DNA from: Massilia norwichensis | GTDB taxonomy: Bacteria > Pseudomonadota > Gammaproteobacteria > Burkholderiales > Burkholderiaceae_D | Assembly (NCBI RefSeq): GCF_024753245.1 | Contig: NZ_JANUGX010000001.1 | Coordinates: 62,001 to 126,000, forward strand | Direction of reading: 5' to 3' | DNA length: 64,000 nt | In this document: piece after piece, positions 41,187-53,990 of the stretch | Numbering within the stretch: position 1 is the first letter of the stretch | Layout: each line of letters begins with the position of its first letter | Made by a program: the position numbers and the translations under genes | Notes under the pieces: model-generated | The model's input: the letters and a program-made list of their open reading frames with translations, nothing else | Told to the model about the DNA's origin: nothing | Databases searched by the model: none

Positions 41187-41603
41187 TTACTTGTGCTCCT
41201 GTACATCTTCCGGTCCCTGCGGTTCCGAAGCGGCGGCCTGCTCGAGCAGCCTGGCCGTGAGCGCCTCGCCAATCAGCGACGACAACTGTCTGGTGAATGT
41301 ATTCAGCAACTCCGCGTTTGCGATGTCGGCGACGGCCGGCTCGGCGACCGCGAGGTCGTGCTCGAGCGCACTCAGCAGTCCGGCGATCGACTTGCGTGCG
41401 GGATCCACGCTCAGCCATTCGTAGCGGACCGCCAGCGTACGCTGGGCGCGGCCAAACAATGCGCAGAACCCGCTCTCGCCGATCAGGGTGACCAACTGGC
41501 CACTGATCCGGCGCCACGGGCGCAGCCGGTCGACGGCGACCCCATGGGGCCTCGCCTTTCCGTCATCGCTGGTTTGTTGCCGCTCTTTGTCGTCTCTTTC
41601 CAT
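41187..41603 (-). CDS. Small unknown protein with a duplicated LIGE motif, first gene of the KaiC-kinase operon
   Basis: The 138-residue protein is not KaiB: it is longer and shows no thioredoxin-like KaiB pattern. Two similar segments occur, residues 31-50 (RRISGQLVTLIGESGFCALF) and 101-120 (NTFTRQLSSLIGEALTARLL). Each is an amphipathic helix with L-x-x-LIGE, suggesting an internal duplication of a helical hairpin. No signal peptide or membrane segment is seen. Its stop codon directly abuts the ATG of the KaiC-like gene, so they are probably translated together. A TTG at 41612 is an alternative start. Function is unknown; an adaptor to the ATPase or kinase is possible. Confidence 0.75.
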   Translation of the reverse strand: MERDDKERQQTSDDGKARPHGVAVDRLRPWRRISGQLVTLIGESGFCALFGRAQRTLAVRYEWLSVDPARKSIAGLLSALEHDLAVAEPAVADIANAELLNTFTRQLSSLIGEALTARLLEQAAASEPQGPEDVQEHK

Positions 41604-41780
41604 GCAGGTCAACTGGATTTATCTTGGTGCGGCACCGCCGAGGCGGCCAAGGCATGTGGCAGCCATTATAACGGGATCGCGGAATCGAACATTGTAAAGT
41701 AGTGACAATATTTTCCGTGCCGCGCGGCCCTGCCTGCTGCTACCATCGCTGGCCTGCATAACAACGATGAGACAGATGCC

Positions 41781-43433
41781 ATGCCCGACCGCCCACTCCC
41801 GCACGCCGCCCTGCTCGGCAGTGCGCTGCTCGCCACCGCCTTCGCCGCCGGCGCGGCACCGTCAAGCCCGCCCGCCGTCCAGGAAGCGCCGTTGCGTGCG
41901 CACCTGGCCTTCCTGGCCGACGACCTGCTCGAAGGCCGCGGCACCGGCCAGCGCGGCGGCGAACTGACGGTACGCTACCTGGAAACCCAGGCCGCGGCGA
42001 TCGGCCTCAAGCCGGCCGCCGGCAACAGCTATCGCCAGAAGGTCGCGCTGGTCGGCCAGAAGACCCAGGTGGGCGCCAGCAGCCTGCGCTTCGAAGCCGG
42101 CGGCAAGACCATCGAAGCGGCGTTCGGCACCGGCGCGGTCTATGGCAACGGCAACGGCCAGCCCGATACGCGGCTGGATGCGCCCATCGTCTTCGTCGGC
42201 TACGGCATCGCCTCGGCGGAGGATGGCTGGAACGATTTCCAGGGCGTGGCCGTGAAGGGCAAGCTGCTGGTGGCGATGGTGAACGACCCGCAGCCCACGG
42301 CCGCCGAGCCGAACCGCTTCGGCGGCAAGTCGCTGACCTGGTACGGCCGCTGGACCTATAAATTCGAGGAAGCGCAGCGCCAGGGCGCGGCCGGCATCCT
42401 GCTGATCCACACCACGGCATCAAGCTCCTATCCGTGGAGCGTGCCGGCCAACAGCTTCTCGCACGAGCAGTTCCACCTGGCCGGCCCCGGCAACGCGCTG
42501 CAGGGCTGGATCAGCGAAGACATGGCGCGCACCCTGTTCAGCGCCGCCGGCCAGGACCTCGACACCCTGCGCGCCCGCGCCGAAGTGAAGGGCTTCCGCC
42601 CGGTCGAGCTGAAGGCCAGCGTCCACGCCCAGCTGAAAAGCACGGTGCGCCAGGTGACCGAGTACAACGTGGCCGGCATCGTGCCCGGCACCGATCCGAA
42701 GCTGCGCGAGGAAGCGGTGATCTATTCGGCGCACTGGGACCATCTCGGCATCGACGAACCCAGTGGCCCAACCAGCGGCAAGCCCGACCACATCTGGAAC
42801 GGCGCCATCGACAATGGCTCCGGCACCGCCGCCCTGCTGGCGATGGCCCAGGCCGCCGTCGCGCATCCGGCGCGGCGCACCCAGATTTTCCTGTGGCCCT
42901 GCGCCGAGGAGCAGGGCCTGCTGGGCGCCCTCGCCTACACCCGCGCGCCCCTGTGGCCGTTGGCGAAGACCGCCGCCGATCTCAACCTCGACAGCATGAA
43001 TTTCGTCGGCCCCACGCGCGACATCGGCGTGCCCGGCGCCGAGCGCAGCTCGCTCATCGATACCTCGCGCGAGGTGGCCAAGCAGATGGGCCTGGCGCTG
43101 GCGCCGAGCGTGCCGGACCTGGGCGGTGCCTACTTCCGCGCCGACCACTTCATGTTCGCCAAGGCCGGCGTCCCCGCCTTCAACGTCGGTTCGGCCGTGT
43201 TCTCGGGCGACGGCAGCTTCGCCTTCGCCCACGACGCGGCCGCTTCGAACCAGCGCATGCACGACTTCACGAAGGATTACCACCAGGTCAGCGACCAGTA
43301 CGACCCGGCCTGGGACTTGTCGGGCATGGTGCAGCAGGCGCAGTTCACGCTGAACCTGGGCTATGCGGTAGCGAATGCGCCGGCGATGCCGCGCTGGCGT
43401 GCGGGCGAGGCCTGGGGGAAGGTCAAGCGCTGA
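41781..43433 (+). CDS. M28-family zinc aminopeptidase with PA domain, exported
   Basis: The 550-residue protein has a signal peptide (about 1-26, ending TAFAAGA). It has the M28 metal-ligand set: H in YSAHWDHLG, D in GAIDNGSGTAALL, the EE pair in PCAEEQGLLG, D in LNLDSMNF and H in DYHQVSDQYD. A protease-associated domain is inserted at about 115-265 (APIVFVGYGIAS, VKGKLLVAMVNDP). It is probably a periplasmic or secreted enzyme that removes N-terminal residues from peptides. Length is within the family range of 500-560. It is divergent from the KaiC operon and converges on the immunity gene at 43447. Confidence 0.92.
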   Translation: MPDRPLPHAALLGSALLATAFAAGAAPSSPPAVQEAPLRAHLAFLADDLLEGRGTGQRGGELTVRYLETQAAAIGLKPAAGNSYRQKVALVGQKTQVGASSLRFEAGGKTIEAAFGTGAVYGNGNGQPDTRLDAPIVFVGYGIASAEDGWNDFQGVAVKGKLLVAMVNDPQPTAAEPNRFGGKSLTWYGRWTYKFEEAQRQGAAGILLIHTTASSSYPWSVPANSFSHEQFHLAGPGNALQGWISEDMARTLFSAAGQDLDTLRARAEVKGFRPVELKASVHAQLKSTVRQVTEYNVAGIVPGTDPKLREEAVIYSAHWDHLGIDEPSGPTSGKPDHIWNGAIDNGSGTAALLAMAQAAVAHPARRTQIFLWPCAEEQGLLGALAYTRAPLWPLAKTAADLNLDSMNFVGPTRDIGVPGAERSSLIDTSREVAKQMGLALAPSVPDLGGAYFRADHFMFAKAGVPAFNVGSAVFSGDGSFAFAHDAAASNQRMHDFTKDYHQVSDQYDPAWDLSGMVQQAQFTLNLGYAVANAPAMPRWRAGEAWGKVKR

Positions 43434-43446
43434 TGCGGCGTGCCGC

Positions 43447-44511
43447 TCATCGGCTGACGGGGCGTACGCGGATGCTGGAGGAGATGCGGTCCCACAGCGC
43501 CAGCGCGGCTGGCTGCGAGAGGGACGAGGCGACCGGCTCGCCGCGGTCGCGGCCGGTGACCATGGTCAGCCTCAGCGTCGGCACATAGACGGTGTTCTGG
43601 ATGCCGTTCACTTCCCATTCGAAGCCGTAGACGATGGCAAGGTTGTCCTCGATGACGCGCTGGACCACCTCCTCGCCCTTCAGGCCGCCGATAGTACGCG
43701 GTGCCGCGCGCAGGTCGGTGACACGCATGTTCAGGATCGCCGGCAGGCGCCCGCGCGATGCGGCATTACGCTCGATCAGGCCGCGCGGATCGGGCTTGAG
43801 TCCTGCAGTGGTCTCGAAGTGAAAGCCAAGGTCGGGGTAGCTGGGCAGCTCCGCGGCGAGCGTGATCTGCTCGTTCTCGTCGGCGGGCAGCGGATCGCGG
43901 ACGTAGGCGCGATCGAGGCAAAAGCCGGGCTCGGTGGGCGCGCGGTTGGCGGGATTCGGCACGAGTTGCGCGAGGAGCCGGGGAAGGTTCCCGATGAGCT
44001 TGGGATCGTAATCGTCCGCACTCAGGTCGATGCTGATTCCGCCGCCGTGTACATGCGCTTCGATGGCGACGCCCTCATAGTGAAAATGTTCGGTCGTGAA
44101 GCCATCGGATGCATTGCCCTCGGTGACGTTTCGCCCGTGGACGAAGATTTTTCCGGCGAGCCCATTGTCGGTCCGGACGTCGCTGGCGGATTCCATATTG
44201 TTGCGGCCACCACGGAAATCCGGCTTGGCCCGGATCTCGGCTTCCCGCGCTGCCAGCCGCTGCTGGAAAGCCTCCGAACTCTCGGCAAACGCATCAATGC
44301 CAAGCCCGCTGATCTCCGCGCCGTAGAGCTCTACCCGGGTCTCCGCGGGGAGGTCGATGAGCATCCTGCCGACACAAACCGTCGTCATTTTTCCAGTCAT
44401 TTGCACCACCTTGAAAGTATCCCAGGCGGCGCCCGCCGCCCAGGCCGCGGCCAGGCATCCGGCCATTGCGGCATACACCCGGAACAGCTTGCTTTGAAAA
44501 ATACGTTTCAT
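43447..44511 (-). CDS. Type VI secretion lipase immunity protein, Tli4 family
   Basis: The 354-residue protein has a hydrophobic N-terminal segment (about 10-30) that should be a signal or membrane anchor, placing the protein in the periplasm. The C-terminal half carries features of the Tli4 family: GFCLDRAYVRDP, KGEEVVQRVIEDN and YGFEWEVNGI followed by PTLRLTMVTG. Tli4-type proteins bind and block type VI lipase effectors that act in the periplasm. The ATG overlaps the stop of the lipase gene by 4 bp (44508-44511), the expected effector-immunity coupling. Confidence 0.82.
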   Translation of the reverse strand: MKRIFQSKLFRVYAAMAGCLAAAWAAGAAWDTFKVVQMTGKMTTVCVGRMLIDLPAETRVELYGAEISGLGIDAFAESSEAFQQRLAAREAEIRAKPDFRGGRNNMESASDVRTDNGLAGKIFVHGRNVTEGNASDGFTTEHFHYEGVAIEAHVHGGGISIDLSADDYDPKLIGNLPRLLAQLVPNPANRAPTEPGFCLDRAYVRDPLPADENEQITLAAELPSYPDLGFHFETTAGLKPDPRGLIERNAASRGRLPAILNMRVTDLRAAPRTIGGLKGEEVVQRVIEDNLAIVYGFEWEVNGIQNTVYVPTLRLTMVTGRDRGEPVASSLSQPAALALWDRISSSIRVRPVSR

Positions 44512-46180
44512 GGCATCCCCTGTACGATCCTGACCACCAGGCGCAGCGTCAGCATCAGCATGTCTTCGTGGTTGAACGCGCCCTGGTGGTCGTAGCCGCG
44601 GGTTTCGAACAGATGCTGGACCTTACCCGCCGGCCCGGCGCCGGACTGGAACGGCACTGTGCGGTCGCCGCGGGCATCGGGCGGCTCGGGCTTGAACGAC
44701 AGGGAGCACACCGGATCGACGTCCACGAGCCGGACGCCGCCTGGTTCGCGCCCTCTCAATCTGGCGTTCTTGATGTTTGCCGGTGTGAGCGCGGTGCCCA
44801 GGCCGGTTTCTTTCCGCCCAAGCCAGCGCACCTTGCCGAAAGCGGGCTGGCTCGCATCGCTGCCGTAGAAGGCGTAGGTATTCGGGTGATAGTAGTCGCC
44901 CAGGCATTCCCTGTGAAAGCGTTCGGCTGTGTTGATGGCATTCGTGATCGCCTTGTGTACGCCTCCGCGTTTCCTCTCATATTTTCCTGCCGGGTCGGCC
45001 AGCTCGGGATCGACGAGCCTGTACCAGGGCCGCAAATCACGGTAAAGATCGTAGGGATTCGGCGCAGCCTCGTTCGGCAGGTGCAGGTAATCGATGGCCG
45101 TTTCCGGCCCGCCCGCAGGTCCGGGCGCATGCACCACCCGCACGTGCAGCCAGGATCCCGGATACAAATGGGTGGGCAGGAGTTCCAGCGCCCCAGGCGA
45201 GGTCGCCAGCACGGGCGTGGTGTCATAGGTTGTGGCACCAAGAATTTTGGCGACGAAGCGCCCGGCGAAATCCTGCGCTTCGGTGCCGCAGCTCATGCGG
45301 CGATAGGCGGCAGGCGCGCCCAGGGCCGGCATCGCGCCATGGATCACACCGGCGATCCGGTCCGGAATACGCTTCGCGCAGGCGCGCGCGACCAGCCCGC
45401 CCATCGAATGGGTCACGAGGATGACGCGCTCGCACTGGCGCCGCATGCCTTTCCAGTATTCGATGATGTCGAGGATGCGCCGCTCCAGCCGTATCGAAGC
45501 CTGCTCGCAGCATTCGAGCCAGTTGTAGCCCACACCGTACACCGGATAATGATGGCGCGCGTGCTTTTCCAGGGCCGCCTCGGTCAGCGGCATCATGCCC
45601 GGCATGCCCCACTTTTTCGGATCGCAGGCCATGACCTCCTGCCAATGGCGCTGGATATGGCGCTCGCCCGTGGCTTCGTCGTGCTGGAAGGTCCGGTTCA
45701 GGCTTGTCTCCAGCGCGCATAAGAGCCCGCCGTAGGAATCGGCATGCAGCTCCCCCAACCGCGTTCGCGCGCCAGTGTCGGATGAACGTGCAATCTGCCG
45801 TCGCGGTGCGGAATATGCGGCGGTCCATCTTCGTCGACTTCCAGCGTGTCTGGATCGAACAGTTTTTGGCGCTGCTTGGGCGTGCACCCGTCCCAGGTTA
45901 GTGCATCCCAGAGGCCTCCAACCATGGTATTCGGTGGCCGCCAGACCGGCTCACCAGGCTCGGCTCCCAAGTTGCGCTCCTTGCGCGAGCGCGGCTGCCG
46001 CTTCGCCCGCAGATTGCTGCCCATGATGCCGGGCACGACGATCACGGGAATCACGCTGTTCGACGGCATGAGGGCAAGACCGCGCACCTTGACCGCCGTC
46101 GGGGTCAGCACCGTGCGCGCCGACCAACCGCCGTCGGGCAAAGGGAGCATGGGAGGCAAGGGCCGCGTCGGGTCAGCCAT
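44508..46180 (-). pseudogene. Type VI-type lipase effector (Tle), interrupted by a one-base frameshift
   Basis: Two overlapping frames together encode one alpha/beta hydrolase. Frame A (46180 to about 45753) gives PVIVVPGIMGSNLRAKR, LTWDGCTPKQ and HPTLARERGWG. Frame B (about 45755 to 44508) continues LHADSYGGLLCALE, then THSMGGLVARA with the nucleophile serine, DARGDRTVPF with the likely acid, and YDHQGAFNHED with the likely histidine. Joining them needs one extra base in the C-run at 45752-45756 (G-run on the coding strand), giving about 557 residues. The intact family reads RGWGELHxxSYG across the junction. Either the gene is broken, or the run is a sequencing error, or it slips. The immunity gene follows immediately. 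No vgrG, PAAR or hcp gene is in the window. Confidence 0.8.
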
Positions 46181-46334
46181 GTCGAGAATCGGCAAGTCTA
46201 CGAAAACCCTTGATCATGGCACGCCGGGACCTGGCCGCCGTTGAGCGAACACAGCATCTTCCTGCGGCAAGGGCAACACGGTACTATCGTTACCAAACGC
46301 AAGTTCACCACACCGCCTAGCCCCTTGGGAAACC

Positions 46335-48080
46335 ATGCACCTGAAAACGCTGACCGCCGCCCTGCTTTTCGCTTCCTTGTCTTCCATCGCCGCCGCCTCG
46401 ACCCCGGCCGACGCCCGCTTCCAGTCCATCTACCAGCAGGAATGGAAATGGCGCATCGCCCAGCGCCTGGCCGACGACGAGGACCAGCCCAAGGGCCGCC
46501 GTGCCGAACTGCCGCGCGTCGATGCCGCGACCCAGGAAGCGCGCCGCCGCTACTGGGAGGATGTGCTCAAGCGCCTGGATGCCATCGCCCCGGCCGCGCT
46601 GTCGAAGAACGAGCGCATCAACTACGCCGTCTACCGCGCCCAGATCCAGGCCTTGTATGAAGCCCAGCGCTTCCGCGAATACGAGCAGCCGGTCAACGCC
46701 GACAGCGCCTTCTGGACCGACATCACCTATGCCGCGCGGCGGCCGTTCAAGTCGGCCCAGGAATACCGCGACTACATCCTGCTGCTGCGCGACATGCCGC
46801 GTTATTTCAGGGAGCAGCTGGCGAACATGCGCGCCGGCCTGGCGCGCGGCTTCACGCCGCCGCGCGTGACGCTCGCCGGGCGCGATGCGCCGTTGGCCAC
46901 GGTGGCAGAAAGCAGGACGCCCGAGGACACCATCTTCTACACCCCGTTCAGGAGCATGCCGGCGAATATCCCGGCCGACGAGCAGGCGCGCCTGCGCGCG
47001 GAAGGCGCCGCCGCGATCCGCGATGCCGTGCAACCGGCCCACGCCGAGGTGCTGGCCTATGTGCGCAGCGACTACTTCCCGAAGGCGCGCGTACCGCTGG
47101 CGGCCGAGAGCCTCCCCGACGGCCGCGCCTATTACCAGTCGAAGATCGTCGAGTACACCACGACCTCGCTGAGCGCCGACGAGATCCACGCCATCGGCCT
47201 GGCCGAGATGGCGAAGATCCGCGCCGAGATGCTGCAGACCATGGCCGCCGCCGGCTTCCAGGGCGAGCTGCCGGCCTTCCTGGCTTTCCTGCGCAGCGAC
47301 CCGCAGTTCTATGCGAAGACGGCGGACGAACTCTTGAAAAGCGCGGCCTGGATCGCCAAGAAATTCGACGGCAAGGCAGACCAGTATTTCGGCTACCTGC
47401 CGCGGCGCCGCTTCGCGATCGTCCCGGTGCCGCCCGACCAGGCGCCCTACTACACCTCGGCGCGCGGCGGGCCCGGCGTCTACCTGGTGAATACCTACAA
47501 CCTGCCGGCGCGCGCGCTGTACAGCCTGCCGGCCCTGACCCTGCACGAATCGGCGCCGGGCCACGCCTTCCAGATGCCGGTGGCGCTGGAGCAGAAAGGC
47601 GTGCCGCCGTTCCGCCGCGCGTATATCTCGGCCTATGGCGAAGGCTGGGCGCTGTATTCGGAACGCCTGGGCACGGAGATGGGCATCTACGAGACGCCCT
47701 ACGAGATGTTCGGCATGCTGAGCTACCAGGCCTGGCGCGCGGCGCGCCTGGTGGTCGACACCGGCATTCATGCCAAGGGCTGGACCCGCGAACAGGCCCA
47801 GGCCTACATGCACGACAACACAGCTTTATCGGACCACGAGATCGAGACCGAAGTCGATCGCTACATCTCCTGGCCGGGGCAGGCGCTGTCGTATTACCTG
47901 GGCGAGATGGCGATCATGGGGGCGCGTAAAAAGGCCGAGGCGGCGCTGGGGTCTCGCTTTGATATTCGCGCCTTCCACGATACCGTGCTGCAGCTGGGCT
48001 CGGTGCCGCTGCCGGTGCTGGAGGCGCGGATCGATGCGTTTATTGCGGAGGGTGGGAAGTCGCCTTACCCGGCACCTTGA
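46335..48080 (+). CDS. DUF885 family protein, likely exported metallopeptidase
   Basis: The 581-residue protein has a signal peptide (about 1-21). The DUF885 zinc motif is HESAPGHAFQ, and the GEGWALYSERLG and SDHEIETEVDRYISWPGQALSY segments are characteristic. These proteins look like thermolysin-fold (HExxH-like) carboxypeptidases but most have no proven substrate. Length is normal (550-600). It stands alone, divergent from the lipase-immunity pair, and is followed by the third GTAGGGTGGGCAC-type repeat. Confidence 0.9.
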   Translation: MHLKTLTAALLFASLSSIAAASTPADARFQSIYQQEWKWRIAQRLADDEDQPKGRRAELPRVDAATQEARRRYWEDVLKRLDAIAPAALSKNERINYAVYRAQIQALYEAQRFREYEQPVNADSAFWTDITYAARRPFKSAQEYRDYILLLRDMPRYFREQLANMRAGLARGFTPPRVTLAGRDAPLATVAESRTPEDTIFYTPFRSMPANIPADEQARLRAEGAAAIRDAVQPAHAEVLAYVRSDYFPKARVPLAAESLPDGRAYYQSKIVEYTTTSLSADEIHAIGLAEMAKIRAEMLQTMAAAGFQGELPAFLAFLRSDPQFYAKTADELLKSAAWIAKKFDGKADQYFGYLPRRRFAIVPVPPDQAPYYTSARGGPGVYLVNTYNLPARALYSLPALTLHESAPGHAFQMPVALEQKGVPPFRRAYISAYGEGWALYSERLGTEMGIYETPYEMFGMLSYQAWRAARLVVDTGIHAKGWTREQAQAYMHDNTALSDHEIETEVDRYISWPGQALSYYLGEMAIMGARKKAEAALGSRFDIRAFHDTVLQLGSVPLPVLEARIDAFIAEGGKSPYPAP

Positions 48081-48089
48081 ACCGCGTGT

Positions 48090-48156
48090 GCGTGGGCTCG
48101 GGGAGCCCACCCTACCGGCTCAGGCGGTTCGTAGGGTGGGCACACCGTGCCCACGC
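48090..48156. repeat. GTAGGGTGGGCAC-type inverted repeat, copy 3
   Basis: The left arm (48090-48115, GCGTGGGCTCGGGG and on to CACCCTAC) and the right arm (48131-48156, GTAGGGTGGGCACACC and on to CCACGC) are reverse complements with a few mismatches and a 15-nt loop. It lies between two convergent genes, as copy 2 does. Confidence 0.8.
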
Positions 48157-48161
48157 AAACC

Positions 48162-48653
48162 TCAAAACAGCTTGATCTTCAACTGCACCGAAATCCCGCC
48201 ATACAGCCGATCCTTGTAGCTCGGGATGATCCCGACGTTGACGCCCACGCGCTGGTACTCGTAAGTCAAAGTCGGAATCGCCGCCGGGAACCAGCCGCCA
48301 TCCCGCATGTTCGGGTAACCGTTGAAAGCGGCGATGGCCGCGCCCACGCGCACCGGACCGATCGCGTAAGGCTGCCAGATCACGCCGGCATAGTTCGAGT
48401 AATCGCGGTCGCTGTTGTAGAAGCGGCCCACGGTGGCCGCCATCGTGCCCGAGAAGCGGTACTCGGCGCCCAGGCCCCAGTTGGCGCCGTTCAGGTCCTT
48501 GTCGCGGTCGAAGTGGTAAGTCGCGAAGCCGCTGTCGAGCCAGAACTCGCTTTTCGGCGCGGCGTCGATCTTCGTGAACAGGTCGTCGGCATGGGCCAGC
48601 GGCGCGACGATGCAGCAGGCCGCCAGTGCGGCCTTGATGAGCTTATGGTTCAA
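48162..48653 (-). CDS. Small outer-membrane beta-barrel protein, PagP-like
   Basis: The 163-residue protein has a signal peptide (about 1-22, ending PLAHA). The mature part alternates aromatic and small residues in strands, for example [27 protein letters not shown] and [17 protein letters not shown], and ends in phenylalanine (QLKIKLF). This is the pattern of an eight-stranded outer-membrane barrel and resembles PagP-type lipid A palmitoyltransferases. The active residues could not be assigned with certainty. It starts with TTG at 48653, overlapping the def stop as TTGA, so it is likely the last gene of the ligA-galU-def operon. Confidence 0.7.
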   Translation of the reverse strand: MNHKLIKAALAACCIVAPLAHADDLFTKIDAAPKSEFWLDSGFATYHFDRDKDLNGANWGLGAEYRFSGTMAATVGRFYNSDRDYSNYAGVIWQPYAIGPVRVGAAIAAFNGYPNMRDGGWFPAAIPTLTYEYQRVGVNVGIIPSYKDRLYGGISVQLKIKLF

Positions 48654-49186
48654 TCGTCGGCCTTCGGATCGAGATCGGGGAACATCACTTCGGTGTAGCC
48701 GAAGCGGGAAAAGTCCTTGATGCGCATCGGGTAGAGGATGCCCAGCAGGTGGTCGACTTCATGCTGCACGACGCGCGCATGGAAGCCGTCGACATCGCGA
48801 CTGATATGATTTCCATATTGATCGACCCCTTCATAGTGCAAACGCGTATGACGGGGCACGCTGCCGCGCAGGCCCGGCACCGACAGGCAGCCTTCGAAGC
48901 CCTCTTCCATCTCGTCGGACAAGGGCGTCAGGACCGGGTTGATCAGCACCGTCTCCGGCACGCTCGGCGCGTCCGGATAGCGCTGGTTCTTGCCGAAGCC
49001 GAAGATCACCAGCTGCAGGTTGACGCCGATCTGCGGCGCGGCCAGGCCGGCGCCATCGACCGCGTGCATGGTCTCGAACATGTCGGCGATCAGCGCGTGC
49101 AGTTCCGGCATGTCGAATTCTTTCACGGGCTCGGCCACGCGCAGCAGGCGCGGGTCGCCCATCTTCAGGATCTCGCGGATGCTCAT
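48650..49186 (-). CDS. def: Peptide deformylase
   Basis: The 178-residue enzyme has all three motifs: [10 protein letters not shown] (G-x-G-x-A-A-x-Q), EGCLSVPG with the metal-binding cysteine, and QHEVDHLLG with the two metal histidines and the catalytic glutamate. It removes the formyl group from the N-terminal methionine of new proteins. The ATG at 49186 overlaps the galU stop (ATGA). An in-frame ATG at 49297 lies inside galU and was rejected. It may be one of several deformylases; a copy linked to fmt is usual in the same genomes but is not in this window. Confidence 0.95.
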   Translation of the reverse strand: MSIREILKMGDPRLLRVAEPVKEFDMPELHALIADMFETMHAVDGAGLAAPQIGVNLQLVIFGFGKNQRYPDAPSVPETVLINPVLTPLSDEMEEGFEGCLSVPGLRGSVPRHTRLHYEGVDQYGNHISRDVDGFHARVVQHEVDHLLGILYPMRIKDFSRFGYTEVMFPDLDPKADD

Positions 49187-50070
49187 CCCTGTTTCTCCCG
49201 CAGTTCGGCCAGGAACTCGGCGAAGCCTTCCGCGGTTTCCGGGTGCTTCAGACCCATCGCCGTGGTCGCCTTCAGGTAACCGAGCTTGGAACCGCAATCA
49301 TAACGCTGGCCGGCGTAGCGGTAGGCCAGCACGCGTTCGCGCGCCATCAGCGCGGCGATGCCGTCGGTGAGCTGGATCTCGCCGCCGGCGCCGGTGCCGA
49401 TGTTCTCGAGGTCCTCGAAGATCGAGCCGGACAGCACGTAGCGGCCGACCACGGCCAGCGTCGACGGCGCCTCTTCCGGCTGCGGTTTCTCGACGATGCC
49501 GGAGACCAGTTCCAGATCCGGGCGGTAGGCGCTGGCGCTGACGATACCGTACTGGCGGGTATGCGCGCGCGGCACGTCCTGCACCGCCAGCACGCTGCAT
49601 TTTTCGTAGGCGTACAGGTCGGTCATCTGGGCCAGCACCGGCTTGTGGCCGGGGGCGCTGTCCATGAAGTCGTCGGCCAGCAGCACGGCGAAAGGCTCGT
49701 TGCCGACCACCGGACGCGCGCACAGCACCGCGTGGCCGAGGCCCAGCGGCTCGGACTGGCGGATGTAGATGCAGTTGACGTTCTTCGGGATCACGCCGCG
49801 CACCAGTTTCAGCAGCTGTTCCTTGCCGTGGGCTTCCAGCTCGGCCTCGAGTTCGTAGGCCTTGTCGAAGTGGTCTTCGATCGCGCGCTTGTTGCGGCCG
49901 GTGATGAAGATCATCTCGGTGATGCCGGCGGCGACCGCCTCCTCGACCGCGTACTGGATCAGCGGCTTGTCGACGATCGGCAGCATCTCCTTCGGCTGGG
50001 CCTTGGTGGCGGGCAGGAAGCGGCTGCCCAGGCCCGCGACCGGGAATACGGCCTTCTTGATTGCACTCAT
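49183..50070 (-). CDS. galU: UTP-glucose-1-phosphate uridylyltransferase
   Basis: The 295-residue enzyme begins [20 protein letters not shown] and carries [32 protein letters not shown] and the VEKP and [12 protein letters not shown] segments. It makes UDP-glucose for exopolysaccharide, lipopolysaccharide and trehalose pathways. Length is standard. It lies 16 bp after ligA and overlaps def by 4 bp, so ligA-galU-def form an operon. Confidence 0.97.
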   Translation of the reverse strand: MSAIKKAVFPVAGLGSRFLPATKAQPKEMLPIVDKPLIQYAVEEAVAAGITEMIFITGRNKRAIEDHFDKAYELEAELEAHGKEQLLKLVRGVIPKNVNCIYIRQSEPLGLGHAVLCARPVVGNEPFAVLLADDFMDSAPGHKPVLAQMTDLYAYEKCSVLAVQDVPRAHTRQYGIVSASAYRPDLELVSGIVEKPQPEEAPSTLAVVGRYVLSGSIFEDLENIGTGAGGEIQLTDGIAALMARERVLAYRYAGQRYDCGSKLGYLKATTAMGLKHPETAEGFAEFLAELREKQG

Positions 50071-50086
50071 TCTCTACTCCAAATTG

Positions 50087-53681
<3,595 letters not shown>

Positions 53682-53990
53682 GCTGCTTGTGCCTCGGATG
53701 CGATTGGTTCGGCGCACTGCACGCCCATTGCCGGCCAGCGGAAATGGCTCATCGCGTGCCTCATGCGTTGAAAGTGTCCGCGCCGGCGCCTGGGAAGGCG
53801 TCCCGCGGGGCTTCAGGACATGAGGGTAGCATGAAGGAAAGAAATAACGTAGCAGTGCAGATGGAAGAATGGCCGATATGATAACCAAATGGACCGGCGT
53901 ACGCCATGCGCGGCGGCGCTTCTCTGCAAAAAAAGCCACCCCGCGCGGGCGGGATGGCTTGTCAAGCGTGCCCGAATGGCGGCGCCGCGA
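53682..53990. other. Intergenic region of 309 bp between zipA and the catalase gene
   Basis: The stretch holds the zipA leader and promoter region, whose boxes I could not pin down, and a rho-independent terminator for the catalase gene (53928-53960). I see no gene in it. Confidence 0.6.
53928..53960 (-). terminator. Rho-independent terminator after the catalase gene
   Basis: On the minus strand AAGCCATCCCGC pairs with GCGGGGTGGCTT with one wobble-type position and is followed by a T-run (complement of the A-run at 53928-53934). It starts 31 bp after the catalase stop. It should stop most catalase transcripts from entering zipA. Confidence 0.8.

Noticed and set aside
41187..41612. Idea that the small gene before the KaiC-like gene is kaiB
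   Set aside because: KaiB is about 100 residues with a thioredoxin-like pattern; this protein is longer, helical-looking and has duplicated LIGE motifs.
38394..41702. Open frame of about 1102 codons on the plus strand across the kinase-KaiC operon
   Set aside because: It crosses three well-supported minus-strand genes and has no recognisable domain.
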